Assembly (NCBI RefSeq): GCF_004342585.1
Contig: NZ_SLZQ01000011.1
Span: 55,873 to 119,872, forward strand
Source of the DNA: Paucimonas lemoignei
GTDB lineage: Bacteria > Pseudomonadota > Gammaproteobacteria > Burkholderiales > Burkholderiaceae_D
Direction of reading: 5' to 3'
DNA length: 64,000 bases
This document shows, piece after piece, positions 1-8,627 of the stretch. Numbering within the stretch: position 1 is the stretch's first letter; every line of letters begins with the position of its first letter. A program made the translations under genes and the position numbers. A model generated the notes under the pieces. The model saw nothing but the letters and a program-made list of their open reading frames with translations, did no database searches and was not told where the DNA came from.

Positions 1-1
1 A

Positions 2-2500
2 CTAACTTATCAAACAAGCCCCGAGGTACGTCAGCAGCTGGAACAGCTGCGCACCACGGACAAGGATGAGGTGCAGCGGCGCTGGGGTGACTTGGCCAGC
101 TTGGCAGACAAGGCATGGATACATAAGCGCACCAGCGACAACTACGGCATGGATATGAAATGGCTTGTACCGGGCGCGGCCATGCATATCGCCTTCGCCT
201 GGTGTAATAGGCCATCCAACTGCAAGATGGAATGGACCGTGCAATACAACGCGGAAAAAAAGCAGCTCGACTTTTATTCCGCAACCAATGAGTTGGTCAA
301 GACCGGAACCGTGCAGCCTGACGGCTCGGTGGATACGGCTGCCACCGGCCTGCTCGGCAGCAGCGAAAAATGGAAATACGATGCCGCAGCCAATACGCTT
401 AATCTGGAAGGCGGCTTTTTCTCGACGTATGTATATGCCGAAGTCAGCCGCCAGCAATTGCTGGAGACGGTCACGTCGCTAAAGGATGGGCAAACGCTGG
501 CGGGCAATGGCAAATCGGCGGAAACGCCAGCCGCTGCAGTGACGTCCAAACCAAACGACTCGAAGCCGATCGCGGTGGCTAAGGCGTCGGCCCAGGAAGA
601 GGCCGTCGCCAAAGTTCAACGGGATGTGCCGCAAGCCTGGGGAAAAATCACCTGTTCCGAGGCCGGTTATGGCGGACGCCCGGCTTCGAGATGTGCGACA
701 GGGATTAGCTCAGAAAAGGATGCGAATGGCGGGTCGATTGCTACCCTCCTTGTATCTGCATGGGTCAATCCTGAAATAAATTCACGTGCAGGAATCTATG
801 TCGTGGACAAGCCTCGATATGGGGCCAACAAATTGCCCGCTGACCCTATCGTGCTCAAAGTGGATGGGCGAGTCGTCCGCCAGTTCAAAGCCGAGGAATT
901 TATAGATTATAGCGGCAGCCCTGATGCGGTCTACTTCAACGGAGATCTTCCGTTTGATGAGACATTGATTCAAGAGCTTGCCTCGGGATCGGAATTAACG
1001 ATTGAATTTACTGGCGCGGATAATCGAATCAAGAGTGTTCGCTTTCCCGTGGCTGCAGCCTCGCGTTCCATTCTCAGCCAGCTTCCAGCGCATACGCGTA
1101 CGACGTATCGTGCTTACTATAACAATGGCAAGGCAAAGCCAGTTGCTCGGCGTGACAGCAAGCCATCGCCAACGACGCGGAATGCAGACGCATGGGGCGT
1201 ACTCGGTGAAGCCGCTGACCGGTCGCCGGCCTGGATTTCGAAATTGGGAAAAGGATTGCAATACTTACTCGAACTTAAATGGGTCGAGCCGGGCAAAGCG
1301 ATGCACATGCATTTTGTCCAATGCGATTTGGTCAGATGCGATGAGCAAAATTGGACAATTCGCGTCAACCCGAACGCGATCGTTTACGATAAGCCGGTTA
1401 CCGCCTTGGTGTTCTATAACGAGGCGAATAAGCCCGTGATTCATACTCAAGGATCGGATAAAGATGGAAATACCTATGCTCATGACTTCGATCCAGTGCT
1501 GTATCTGGACATGAAGCGTTCGCTTGGAATGAGTAGTTTGCCCTACCTTTGGAAGAAAGCGTCGAATCCCTGCTGCATTGTTTTTAATTCCAAGGATTTT
1601 TCCCCTGCCAGTCCTCAGCAGGTTCAACAGCTCTTTGCCGATCGGGAGGAAGAAAAGCGTCGCCGTGTTGCGCAAGCCGAAGCCGATGAGCGGGCCAGGC
1701 AGAGCAGAGCGGCCCAGGCACAGGCCGATCGTTATCCGCCGCAGCGTGCCGACCGCGGGCCACAGGTCTATGGTCGTGGCGCGCCTGAACCGCAACGATC
1801 ATTCGCCCAAACCTTTGCCGATACCTTCCAACAAGAGATGCGTAACAAGCAAGCCCAGGATAACAGGCAGCAGGCCTTCCTCAATAACCTGGGAAACCAG
1901 ATGCGCGAAATTGATAGGCAAAGGGAGAGCAGGCAGGAAAGGGAGCGGGAGCGCTTGCGGGAGACGGAGCGCAGCTATACGCCAAGCACTTCGCCTCAGC
2001 TCAGCAGGGACAATGTGCCATCTCGTGGAACACCGGCAACGCCTTATGCTTCTGCGAGAAGTGCCGAACCGCAAAGGCGAGTGGCGGAGCCCGAACGTCA
2101 GCTGCAGCCTAGTATTCAGCAACCCGTACGCCAGGCTGCCGCGCCCACCACGTCATCGAATACCAGCGCGGCTGATTACTGGGCCGCGCGCCGGGCCGGT
2201 ATCGACCATCCTGACAACAGGAACTCGGACGCAACCAAGCAAGGGGCGGCATCACTGGGGCGTGCGGGCGCCTGGTGTATCAAGGCTAAAGGCGGCAAAT
2301 TCATGTGTACTGGACCTTTTCAAAAGCTTTGGGCGCCCGAAGCCACGCTCGAATTGGCGTTGAGTCGTGTGGGATGCGCAGGGGGCTCCGGCTATAGTCC
2401 TTCGGAATTGAAAGGTGAGTATTTCGACTGCGGCCGCGACCTTAAGCCATCTGAACAGAAAATGCCAACTTACGATCCTTTTGCTAACTACAACAAGTAA
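2..2500 (+). CDS. Large envelope-type protein with Cys-containing C-terminal domain (5'-partial)
   Basis: The reading frame is open from base 2 to the stop at 2500, so the gene begins left of the window; the GTG at 71 is only an internal candidate. The visible part (about 832 codons) has an N-terminal module around DMKWLVPGAAMH and a related one around LELKWVEPGKAMHMHF, each followed by a Cys and a beta-rich stretch, which suggests an internally repeated domain. A long Arg/Gln/Glu-rich, probably coiled or disordered linker follows. The last ~110 residues begin at ADYWAARRAGID and contain AWC, MC, GCAGG and DCGRDL, four Cys that could form two disulfides. The same C-terminal domain ends the next gene. 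I do not recognise a named family; secretion is inferred from the paralogue's signal peptide. Confidence 0.75.
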   Translation, partial: LTYQTSPEVRQQLEQLRTTDKDEVQRRWGDLASLADKAWIHKRTSDNYGMDMKWLVPGAAMHIAFAWCNRPSNCKMEWTVQYNAEKKQLDFYSATNELVKTGTVQPDGSVDTAATGLLGSSEKWKYDAAANTLNLEGGFFSTYVYAEVSRQQLLETVTSLKDGQTLAGNGKSAETPAAAVTSKPNDSKPIAVAKASAQEEAVAKVQRDVPQAWGKITCSEAGYGGRPASRCATGISSEKDANGGSIATLLVSAWVNPEINSRAGIYVVDKPRYGANKLPADPIVLKVDGRVVRQFKAEEFIDYSGSPDAVYFNGDLPFDETLIQELASGSELTIEFTGADNRIKSVRFPVAAASRSILSQLPAHTRTTYRAYYNNGKAKPVARRDSKPSPTTRNADAWGVLGEAADRSPAWISKLGKGLQYLLELKWVEPGKAMHMHFVQCDLVRCDEQNWTIRVNPNAIVYDKPVTALVFYNEANKPVIHTQGSDKDGNTYAHDFDPVLYLDMKRSLGMSSLPYLWKKASNPCCIVFNSKDFSPASPQQVQQLFADREEEKRRRVAQAEADERARQSRAAQAQADRYPPQRADRGPQVYGRGAPEPQRSFAQTFADTFQQEMRNKQAQDNRQQAFLNNLGNQMREIDRQRESRQERERERLRETERSYTPSTSPQLSRDNVPSRGTPATPYASARSAEPQRRVAEPERQLQPSIQQPVRQAAAPTTSSNTSAADYWAARRAGIDHPDNRNSDATKQGAASLGRAGAWCIKAKGGKFMCTGPFQKLWAPEATLELALSRVGCAGGSGYSPSELKGEYFDCGRDLKPSEQKMPTYDPFANYNK

Positions 2501-2556
2501 GAAACTAGAATGCGAAAGCTTCCATGCGAGGCGGCCACTTCGACATTAAAAACATA

Positions 2557-4596
2557 ATGAAATCATTCCGACTTCTTTTCCAGACCTGCGGCGTTGCCGC
2601 CGTTTTGAGTCTCGCGCTTGCACCTCTCTCGGCATGCGCCGCGCCGCAAGATTCTCCAGGTCAGAGCGTGACATTGAAAAGCGGGACCAGTCAATCGGTA
2701 AGGCGTGTCTTTCTTGGCCTTGAACTACAGCCCGTAACAACAGATATTGCGAGGGTTCTAGCACTACCGGATGAAAATGGAGCTTGGGTATTTAGCGTAG
2801 TGCCAGCAGGTCCTGCAGAGCAAGCAGGGATCGAAGCTGGAGATGTTGTTCTCAAATTTCAGGACGAGAGCATCACTACCGCTCAGCAGCTGTTGAAAGC
2901 AATAGCCACGCAAGAGCCAGGCGTTGAAGTCGCTCTTCAAGTTTGGCGAAACGGGAAAACATTGAATTTGCGCGCGCGTCTGTCCACACCTCCAACAGAA
3001 TTTCAAATGGCTTCTCCTGGTTCTTGCACCGGGAAGCCCCAAGCACTGTCATTCACGCAGGCGATTTTTTATGGTCCCTATCTTGGCGAGTGCAATCAAG
3101 CAGGCCTGGCTCATGGACGTGGCCGAGCAACTGGAGTGATCCCCTTTTTTAAGACTGGGTATTGGTTGAATGAGGTAGAGAAAAATATCGAGAAAGTCAG
3201 AGCCTTTGCTTACTATGGGGAATTCCGAGAAGGTGTCCCTCAAGGGAGCGGCACTCTCATCGCACCCGCAGGAACAAAGATTGGAGACTTTGAACTGAAG
3301 AGCACCTATAAATATAGTGGGGAATTTGCCTACGGCCGGCCAACGGGTAAAGGCATTGTTCATTATAAAGGTGCCAAACTAAGCCTTAGCCCCGATCTCT
3401 TAAGGAAGCAGTGGGGCATTTTGCCGGAAGTTATGCAGAATAAGTGGCTAACGCAGAATATACACAAGTCGCCAGTGTCGTACGATTTCGCCTGGATCTT
3501 ACCTGGACTAGTGATGCAACAGCACGTTAACGGCGCGACTAGCGAGGGCATGTACGACCGCGTCATTATTCACTACAACGAAACTAATGAATCCCTGTCT
3601 CTGATTGCCATGCGCTTAGGTAACACATGGGTTGGGAACGCCACTAGCGATGGTTCTGTTTTATTTGAAAAGGATGGACTGCTCAAGGGGAATGTACGCA
3701 TCACGAAAACAGAAAATGGATTCAAGATTGAAAATGATGGATTAATGAGTTTGACTGCGATATCGCGACTCAATAATCCTTCCTATTTTTATCCGTATTC
3801 CGAGGAAGCGGCCGAACAGATGCTGGCCCAAGTCAGCGCTGAGGTCCGGGCTGAGAAGGCGGAAAGCGCTGCTTTCTGGAACAACATGGCAGCGGGGATG
3901 GGAGCAATGGCACGGGGCGCTGCTCAGGTTTCGCAAGAATATGCGGCGCAACGAGCCAGAAGCGATGCTTTGAATCAGTCGATCCAGCAATCGAGAGACA
4001 TTGCGGCGGCGAAAGAAAGAGATCGTATCGCCAACGATCAGGCTCGACTCAATTCGAAACAGTCACAGCAGACAGCACAATATCAGGCGTCTTCTCGATC
4101 TCAGAATGCAGCAAGTAACCGTCAAGCTGCGCCTCAAGGGCAAGACGTCACTAAAGCCGTTGAGCAGCCAAAAAGAGTGATCGAGCAACAGGCCCAAATA
4201 CAAGCGAGTGTCCAGCAACCGGCGCGTCAAGCTGTCGCGTCACCTACATCGACAACGTCGTCAAATACCAGCGCGGCTGATTACTGGGCCGCGCGCAGGG
4301 CCGGTATTGACAAGCCGGAGTCGGATAAATCGACGGCAGCATCCAGGGGACCGGCGCGTGCCTGGTGCCGGCAAGATAAGGAGGGCGCATATTGGTGCAG
4401 TGGGCCATTCCAGAATAACGTATGGGGTGAGACGCTGGAGCTGGCTCTTAATAGATCGGGATGCGCCGGCGGAACCGGCTATTCACCGAAGGTAGGGCAA
4501 GGCGGTTCCTCCTTCAATTGCGGACGCGAACTCAAGCCAGGCGAGATCATGGTGCCGACGTACGATCCGTTCTACAGAATGAATAAAGATCGGTGA
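2557..4596 (+). CDS. Predicted lipoprotein with PDZ domain, MORN-like repeats and Cys-containing C-terminal domain
   Basis: 679 residues from ATG 2557. The in-frame ATG at 2524 would add 11 residues in front of a good signal peptide, so 2557 is preferred. The leader MKSFRLLF...APLSAC ends in a lipobox-like LSAC, suggesting a lipoprotein. Residues ~48-145 form a PDZ domain (VVPAGPAEQAGIEAGDVV, then an NGKTL turn). MORN-like motifs lie near 220 (YYGEFREGVPQGSGTL) and 254 (YSGEFAYGRPTGKGI). The mid-region (FAWILPGLVMQQHV) resembles the repeated module of the preceding gene, and a Gln/Ala-rich linker precedes the C-terminal domain (ADYWAARRAGIDKPE; AWC, WC, GCAGGTGY, NCGRELKPGE) shared with that gene. 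The gap to the preceding gene is 56 bp, so co-transcription is likely. PDZ plus MORN suggests a scaffold or client-binding role at the envelope, but no catalytic motif is visible. Confidence 0.75.
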   Translation: MKSFRLLFQTCGVAAVLSLALAPLSACAAPQDSPGQSVTLKSGTSQSVRRVFLGLELQPVTTDIARVLALPDENGAWVFSVVPAGPAEQAGIEAGDVVLKFQDESITTAQQLLKAIATQEPGVEVALQVWRNGKTLNLRARLSTPPTEFQMASPGSCTGKPQALSFTQAIFYGPYLGECNQAGLAHGRGRATGVIPFFKTGYWLNEVEKNIEKVRAFAYYGEFREGVPQGSGTLIAPAGTKIGDFELKSTYKYSGEFAYGRPTGKGIVHYKGAKLSLSPDLLRKQWGILPEVMQNKWLTQNIHKSPVSYDFAWILPGLVMQQHVNGATSEGMYDRVIIHYNETNESLSLIAMRLGNTWVGNATSDGSVLFEKDGLLKGNVRITKTENGFKIENDGLMSLTAISRLNNPSYFYPYSEEAAEQMLAQVSAEVRAEKAESAAFWNNMAAGMGAMARGAAQVSQEYAAQRARSDALNQSIQQSRDIAAAKERDRIANDQARLNSKQSQQTAQYQASSRSQNAASNRQAAPQGQDVTKAVEQPKRVIEQQAQIQASVQQPARQAVASPTSTTSSNTSAADYWAARRAGIDKPESDKSTAASRGPARAWCRQDKEGAYWCSGPFQNNVWGETLELALNRSGCAGGTGYSPKVGQGGSSFNCGRELKPGEIMVPTYDPFYRMNKDR

Positions 4597-4618
4597 CGTC
4601 GCTGCGTCGAGCTGTTAA

Positions 4619-4660
4619 AAAATGCCGAGCTACGTGTGTATTGCTTTCTACAACAAGTAA
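4619..4660 (+). pseudogene. Vestigial 3' end of a third copy of the Cys-rich C-terminal domain
   Basis: Just downstream of the PDZ/MORN gene, 13 codons followed by TAA read KMPSYVCIAFYNK. They align with the extreme C-terminus of the first gene (KMPTYDPFANYNK at 2459-2500). The DNA similarity runs through the stop codon (CTACAACAAGTAAG is identical in both). Nothing upstream in this frame continues the domain, so this is read as the leftover end of a duplicated or displaced gene. Confidence 0.6.
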
Positions 4661-4699
4661 GCAATACGAAGGCAATGGTTATTGAAGCTACCGGTACCC

Positions 4700-5533
4700 A
4701 TGAATAAAAAAATATTGACATCACCAGGTTACCTGGCCACAGCCGGCATCTTGTGCATGGCCGCCATCGCGCAATCACCGGCTGCCCGAGCCGGCGACTA
4801 CCTGTTCGTCGGCGTGCATCGTCCGCCACTGGCCAACAATAAAGCCTGCCCGCGGTTTGCGCTGGTGACCGAGGAATTTCAGACAGAGGATGAAGCCAAG
4901 GCCTTCAAGAAGTCATTCCTCGCCAATAAAGAATTCATGGACAAGAGTACGGAGATCTTCAAGCCCGGCAGAACGGGTCTGGTCTACCAGTACCAGGGAC
5001 ATTCGCCGGGCCTGCATGGCAAGTGTGTCTTTACAAAATACTCGACCGCGATTGGCCGCGATGAACCAAGCGCCCGGGATAATCTGGCCGCCCATGTGCG
5101 AACATTCCGAGAATACTTTATTTCCGAGCCCGAGGTCATCAAGGTGTGGGACAGAAGCGGGTTGGATCGCATCACGCGTCACTACGATGGCGTCGAGGTG
5201 ACTTATCTTGTCCGTAAGACGCCAAGCGCTTCCACGGTGGTTGCACAGATCCGCAACACCAATCCCGACAAGCTGGCCCGGCTCTTCTTCCGGGTTAATG
5301 GCAAGTTGCTGAAGAAGCCGGTAGATGTGGACCCGCAAGGCAAAGCCAACTTCAATCTTGGGCGCGATGTCGAGCACTTCGGCGCCGCGGTCCAATGGCT
5401 CGATCCGCAGGAGCGCAACCAGTCCATCAGCGATGAGATGATGAATTCGCTAAAAAATAGCGTGCGTGAACAGATCATGATCAAGGATGGCAAGCCGCAG
5501 GGTAAAGGCAGTGCTATCGGGGTTAGAGGGTAG
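4700..5533 (+). CDS. Secreted protein of unknown function
   Basis: 277 residues from ATG 4700; the TTG at 4682 in the same frame would only lengthen the leader. The N-terminus is a classical signal peptide, MNKKILTSPGYLATAGILCMAAIAQSP..., with probable cleavage after ARA before GDYLFVGVHRPP. The mature part is mixed alpha/beta with only two Cys (KACPRF and GKCVFTKY), no membrane segment and no recognised catalytic motif. It lies on the same strand as the two Cys-domain proteins, with the vestigial gene end between. I do not recognise the family. Confidence 0.7.
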   Translation: MNKKILTSPGYLATAGILCMAAIAQSPAARAGDYLFVGVHRPPLANNKACPRFALVTEEFQTEDEAKAFKKSFLANKEFMDKSTEIFKPGRTGLVYQYQGHSPGLHGKCVFTKYSTAIGRDEPSARDNLAAHVRTFREYFISEPEVIKVWDRSGLDRITRHYDGVEVTYLVRKTPSASTVVAQIRNTNPDKLARLFFRVNGKLLKKPVDVDPQGKANFNLGRDVEHFGAAVQWLDPQERNQSISDEMMNSLKNSVREQIMIKDGKPQGKGSAIGVRG

Positions 5534-5638
5534 ACCAGCCAGTAACTGAGGCCGCGGCGATCAAGTGCTCCGGTATTTTCAGGCAACCACACTTATGGTT
5601 TACTGCAGCATTCATAAATATAAACCGGAGACAAAGCC

Positions 5639-6400
5639 ATGCGTATTGCAATCCACCTGTCGTTCGGCGTGCTCGGCGCCGCCCTGCTGATGAACGCTGC
5701 CACAGCCGCCACCGTCATCCGGATGGAAGCCGGCCCAAACGGCGCCCGCTCGCTCATGACGGTTGAAAAAGGCAAAGCCCGCATGCAGTCCGAGCCGCAA
5801 AACTATATCCTCATCGACCCCAGCGCTGACCAGTATCTCTACATCCTCCCGGAAGCGCGCCAGACCGTCACGATGAATAGCAAGCCGCCCATCGAAGCAG
5901 CGCAACCGGTCAAGGCCGCCAAGCCAGCTACCGTCAAGCTGGTGAACAAAGGCACGGGGCCGAAAATTGCCGGCTTTGCCACGCAGCGCTACCAGCTCTT
6001 CGCCAATGGCAAGCTCTGCTTGAACACGTATCTGTCGCGCGAGGCATTGCAGCGCGGCGAACTGAAGGATTTCCTCGCCGGCTTTCACCAGCTGCATGCC
6101 AAACAAAAGCAGCAATACCGCGCCATCGGCACGCAATATGCGCCCTGCGACGATGCGCAAGAGACCCTGATGGGGCGTTACGCCGAACTGGGCCTGGCAA
6201 TGCGCACAGTGGATGCGGATGGTTCGCTGCGACAGGAAGTGGTGAGCATGGAAACCGGCATCAAGGTCAATGACGATACCTTCCAGGTGCCGGAAGGCTT
6301 CAAGCAATTGACGCATGAGGAATTCCTGCGCCAGCTCGAAGGCGGCACGGGCGGGAAGCAGGAGCCGACTCCCGCAGCCGACAAGCCGGGCAAGAGCTAA
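5639..6400 (+). CDS. Periplasmic protein of unknown function (DUF4412-like)
   Basis: 253 residues. A GGAG sequence sits about 10 bp before ATG 5639. The leader MRIAIHLSFGVLGAALLMNAATA is followed by ATVIRMEAGPNGARSLMTVEKGKARMQ. A short beta-strand start leading into YILIDPSADQYLYILPEARQTV resembles periplasmic DUF4412-type proteins, in which a cargo-binding fold is suspected; this assignment is by eye. Two Cys (LCLNTY, APCDDA) could pair. The C-terminus is Gly/Pro/Lys-rich and probably disordered. It is likely transcribed on its own. Confidence 0.65.
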   Translation: MRIAIHLSFGVLGAALLMNAATAATVIRMEAGPNGARSLMTVEKGKARMQSEPQNYILIDPSADQYLYILPEARQTVTMNSKPPIEAAQPVKAAKPATVKLVNKGTGPKIAGFATQRYQLFANGKLCLNTYLSREALQRGELKDFLAGFHQLHAKQKQQYRAIGTQYAPCDDAQETLMGRYAELGLAMRTVDADGSLRQEVVSMETGIKVNDDTFQVPEGFKQLTHEEFLRQLEGGTGGKQEPTPAADKPGKS

Positions 6401-6490
6401 GCCTATCGCTGCAGGACTGGCTATGCGAGCTTGACCACAGTGTAGCCAACCCTGCTGCCGGATCATGGAATTTTCTATGGTAGGTTGACA

Positions 6491-6739
6491 ATGGAATTCC
6501 AGTTTCTCGGTACCTCATCCGGCACGCCCACCAAGACCCGCAATGTCGCGGGCCTGGCACTGCGGGTGCCGAATGCGCGCCAGTGGCATCTCGTCGACTG
6601 CGGTGAGGGCACGCAGCACCGTATCCTCAATACCAATCTATCTCTTGCGACCCTGCGTGCGATTTTCATCACGCATATCCATGGCGACCATTGCTATGGC
6701 TTGCCTGGCCAGCGATTTCGACCGCTATACCCTCGATAA
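6491..6739 (+). pseudogene. Truncated ribonuclease Z (N-terminal fragment)
   Basis: From ATG 6491 the frame encodes [18 protein letters not shown], then [14 protein letters not shown] and [15 protein letters not shown]. This is the N-terminal third of a metallo-beta-lactamase RNase Z with the HxHxDH metal motif (HIHGDH). Family members are about 300 residues; here the frame leaves the family sequence right after GLPG and stops after about 83 codons. The other frame beyond that point ([20 protein letters not shown], to 6776) does not look like RNase Z. The helix that would complete the active site is missing, so this is a broken gene or deletion scar. Confidence 0.75.
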
Positions 6740-6901
6740 GGCCGGCGTTCTCGGCAAGGCCGATGCGGATCACTGACGGCGGCCATGCAGGCCCTGTCCG
6801 CACAGGCTAACCTGTCATGGATTTTTCACAAGCTGTACCCGGCGTAGGGATGGACGCGTTATCACCATGTGATCATTTGACAGCAAGCGCACCGAGGCAT
6901 A

Positions 6902-6920
6902 TAGTTACCCTGGTTTACTA
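6902..6920. promoter_or_regulatory. Imperfect palindrome upstream of the MarR gene
   Basis: TAGTTACCCTGGTTTACTA lies 26 bp before the MarR start codon. Its ends TAGT/ACTA and its ACC/GGT core are inverted with a one-base asymmetry. MarR regulators often bind such sites next to their own gene, so this is a plausible autoregulatory operator. There is only one copy and the repeat is imperfect. Confidence 0.3.
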
Positions 6921-6945
6921 AAGCCCGAGGTAGGTCTAGCGATCC

Positions 6946-7353
6946 ATGCAAGGTTTTTTTCGCCAATACCTATTGGTGTACCGCCCGCTCATCCAAACCC
7001 TCAATGATCTACTCCATCCCTTCAACCTGAGCTATTCGCTCTGGCAAGTGATGGTATACCTGCATGAGCATGAGCAAGCGTCTCTGGTAGAAATTTCAAC
7101 GCACTACGGCATAGAAAAGCCTGCCATTACCCGGCGCGTGCAGCGCCTGGAAGAATTGGGCTACATTACGATTGCCCAAGGCACTGACCGCCGCGAAAAA
7201 GCGATTGCCTTGAGCAGTCAAGGCCATGGCGTTTACGCGCAGTGCCGCCAGCGGATCTCGGCGCTGGAGCGGCGTGTCACCGCAGACATCGCTGCCGCCC
7301 GCCTTGAGCAGACCGCCGCAGTGCTGCAGCAGATTCGCGAAAACCTCATCTAG
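6946..7353 (+). CDS. MarR-family transcriptional regulator
   Basis: 135 residues, a normal MarR length. The winged helix spans residues ~30-100: LWQVMVYLHEHEQASLVEIS is followed by the recognition helix (YGIEKPAITRRVQRLEELGY) and the wing ITIAQGTDRREKAIALS. Flanking helices should make the dimer interface. The gene ends 17 bp before the MFS transporter on the same strand, so it most likely controls that exporter in response to a small ligand. The palindrome at 6902 may be its operator. Confidence 0.9.
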   Translation: MQGFFRQYLLVYRPLIQTLNDLLHPFNLSYSLWQVMVYLHEHEQASLVEISTHYGIEKPAITRRVQRLEELGYITIAQGTDRREKAIALSSQGHGVYAQCRQRISALERRVTADIAAARLEQTAAVLQQIRENLI

Positions 7354-7370
7354 ATTTCTGCACTTTTCCT

Positions 7371-8567
7371 ATGCAATCCACACGACTCTGGACCCGGGAC
7401 TTTGTCATTGTCTCGGGCGTCAATTTTCTTTTGGGCCTGGTGTTTTACATGCTGATCGTGGTGATCGGCTCGTACGCCATCAAGCAGTATGGCGCGTCGT
7501 TCAGCCAGGCGGGCCTGGTTGCCGGCATTTTCGTCATTGGCATTTTCCTCGGGCGGCTCGTGATCGGGCAGCTTGTCGATGTGCTTGGCCAGAAAAAGAC
7601 CATGATCATCGGCATGATCGCCTTTACCTTGACCTCATGCCTGTACTTCCTCAGCAATTCCGTCATGACGCTGCTGGCCGTGCGTTTCGTGCACGGGTTT
7701 TCGCTCGGCGTGGCCAGCACGGCCGCCGCCACCGCCGTGGCGCACATCATTCCGCATCACCGCAAGGCTGAAGGCATCGGCTACTACAGTCTCAGCACCA
7801 CCTTGTCATCGGCCAGCGGGCCCTTCATCGGTCTGTGGCTGCTGCAGCATATGGATTTCAACTGGATATTCGCGGCTTGCCTGCTCGTCGCGATCGTCGG
7901 CCTGTTTGCTGCGACACAGCTGCGACTGGCCGCGAAAGGCGCATCGCGCGGCAGTCTCAAAGATTTTCAATTCTCGCTGGCGAACCTGATGGAGTCCAAG
8001 GCAATCCCCATCGCCCTGGTCACTTTCCTGTGCGGCCTGTGTTATGCCAGCGTGCTGACATTCATTAACGCCTACGCCATCGAATTGGATCTTGTCACCG
8101 CGGCGAGCTTCTTCTTTATCGTCTACTCCGCTGTCGTGCTGTGCTCGCGACCGCTGACGGGAAAGCTGCTCGACCGCAAGGGCTCCAAATACGTGGTCTA
8201 TCCCTGTTGCGTGTTCCTAGCCGCCGGCATGGTCTTGCTGGCCACCGCCCAAAGCGGGACGGCATTGCTGCTGGCAGGGGCATTGGTCGGCCTAGGATTC
8301 GGCAACCTGCAATCGGCATTGAACGCGATTGCCATCAAGGTGGTCGCGCCCGAGCGCATGGGACTGGCAACCTCGACTTTCTATATCTTCCTGGACGCCA
8401 GCCTGGGATTCGGTCCCTATCTGCTTGGCTTGCTGATTGCACAGACAGGCTACCGTAACCTGTACTGGAGCATGGCCGTGCTGGCTGCCGCATGCATGCT
8501 GGCGTTCTATCTTTTGCACGGTCGGCACGTGGCGCGGCTGCGGGAGCAGTTGGCGCGATCCACGTAA
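7371..8567 (+). CDS. MFS transporter (drug or metabolite efflux type)
   Basis: 398 residues with about 12 hydrophobic segments. The loop between helices 2 and 3 reads GIFLGRLVIGQLVDVLGQKK, close to the MFS motif A pattern, and an equivalent GKLLDRKGSK occurs between helices 8 and 9. The helix 4-5 region (FVHGFSLGVASTAAATAVAH) is typical of the DHA1-like group. It is the second gene of the MarR-MFS pair. The substrate cannot be read from sequence; efflux of the compound sensed by the MarR protein is inferred. Confidence 0.85.
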   Translation: MQSTRLWTRDFVIVSGVNFLLGLVFYMLIVVIGSYAIKQYGASFSQAGLVAGIFVIGIFLGRLVIGQLVDVLGQKKTMIIGMIAFTLTSCLYFLSNSVMTLLAVRFVHGFSLGVASTAAATAVAHIIPHHRKAEGIGYYSLSTTLSSASGPFIGLWLLQHMDFNWIFAACLLVAIVGLFAATQLRLAAKGASRGSLKDFQFSLANLMESKAIPIALVTFLCGLCYASVLTFINAYAIELDLVTAASFFFIVYSAVVLCSRPLTGKLLDRKGSKYVVYPCCVFLAAGMVLLATAQSGTALLLAGALVGLGFGNLQSALNAIAIKVVAPERMGLATSTFYIFLDASLGFGPYLLGLLIAQTGYRNLYWSMAVLAAACMLAFYLLHGRHVARLREQLARST

Positions 8568-8576
8568 GCGGATGTC

Positions 8577-8598
8577 GGGCGCCTGGCGAGCGGCGCCC
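8577..8598. terminator. GC-rich hairpin between convergent genes
   Basis: GGGCGCC and GGCGCCC form a perfect 7-bp stem with an 8-base loop just after the MFS stop. No clear T-run follows on either strand, so termination would need help; it sits exactly between two convergent genes. Confidence 0.4.
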
Positions 8599-8627
8599 TG
8601 CATGAGCAGCAAACAGTCACTTCCAGT

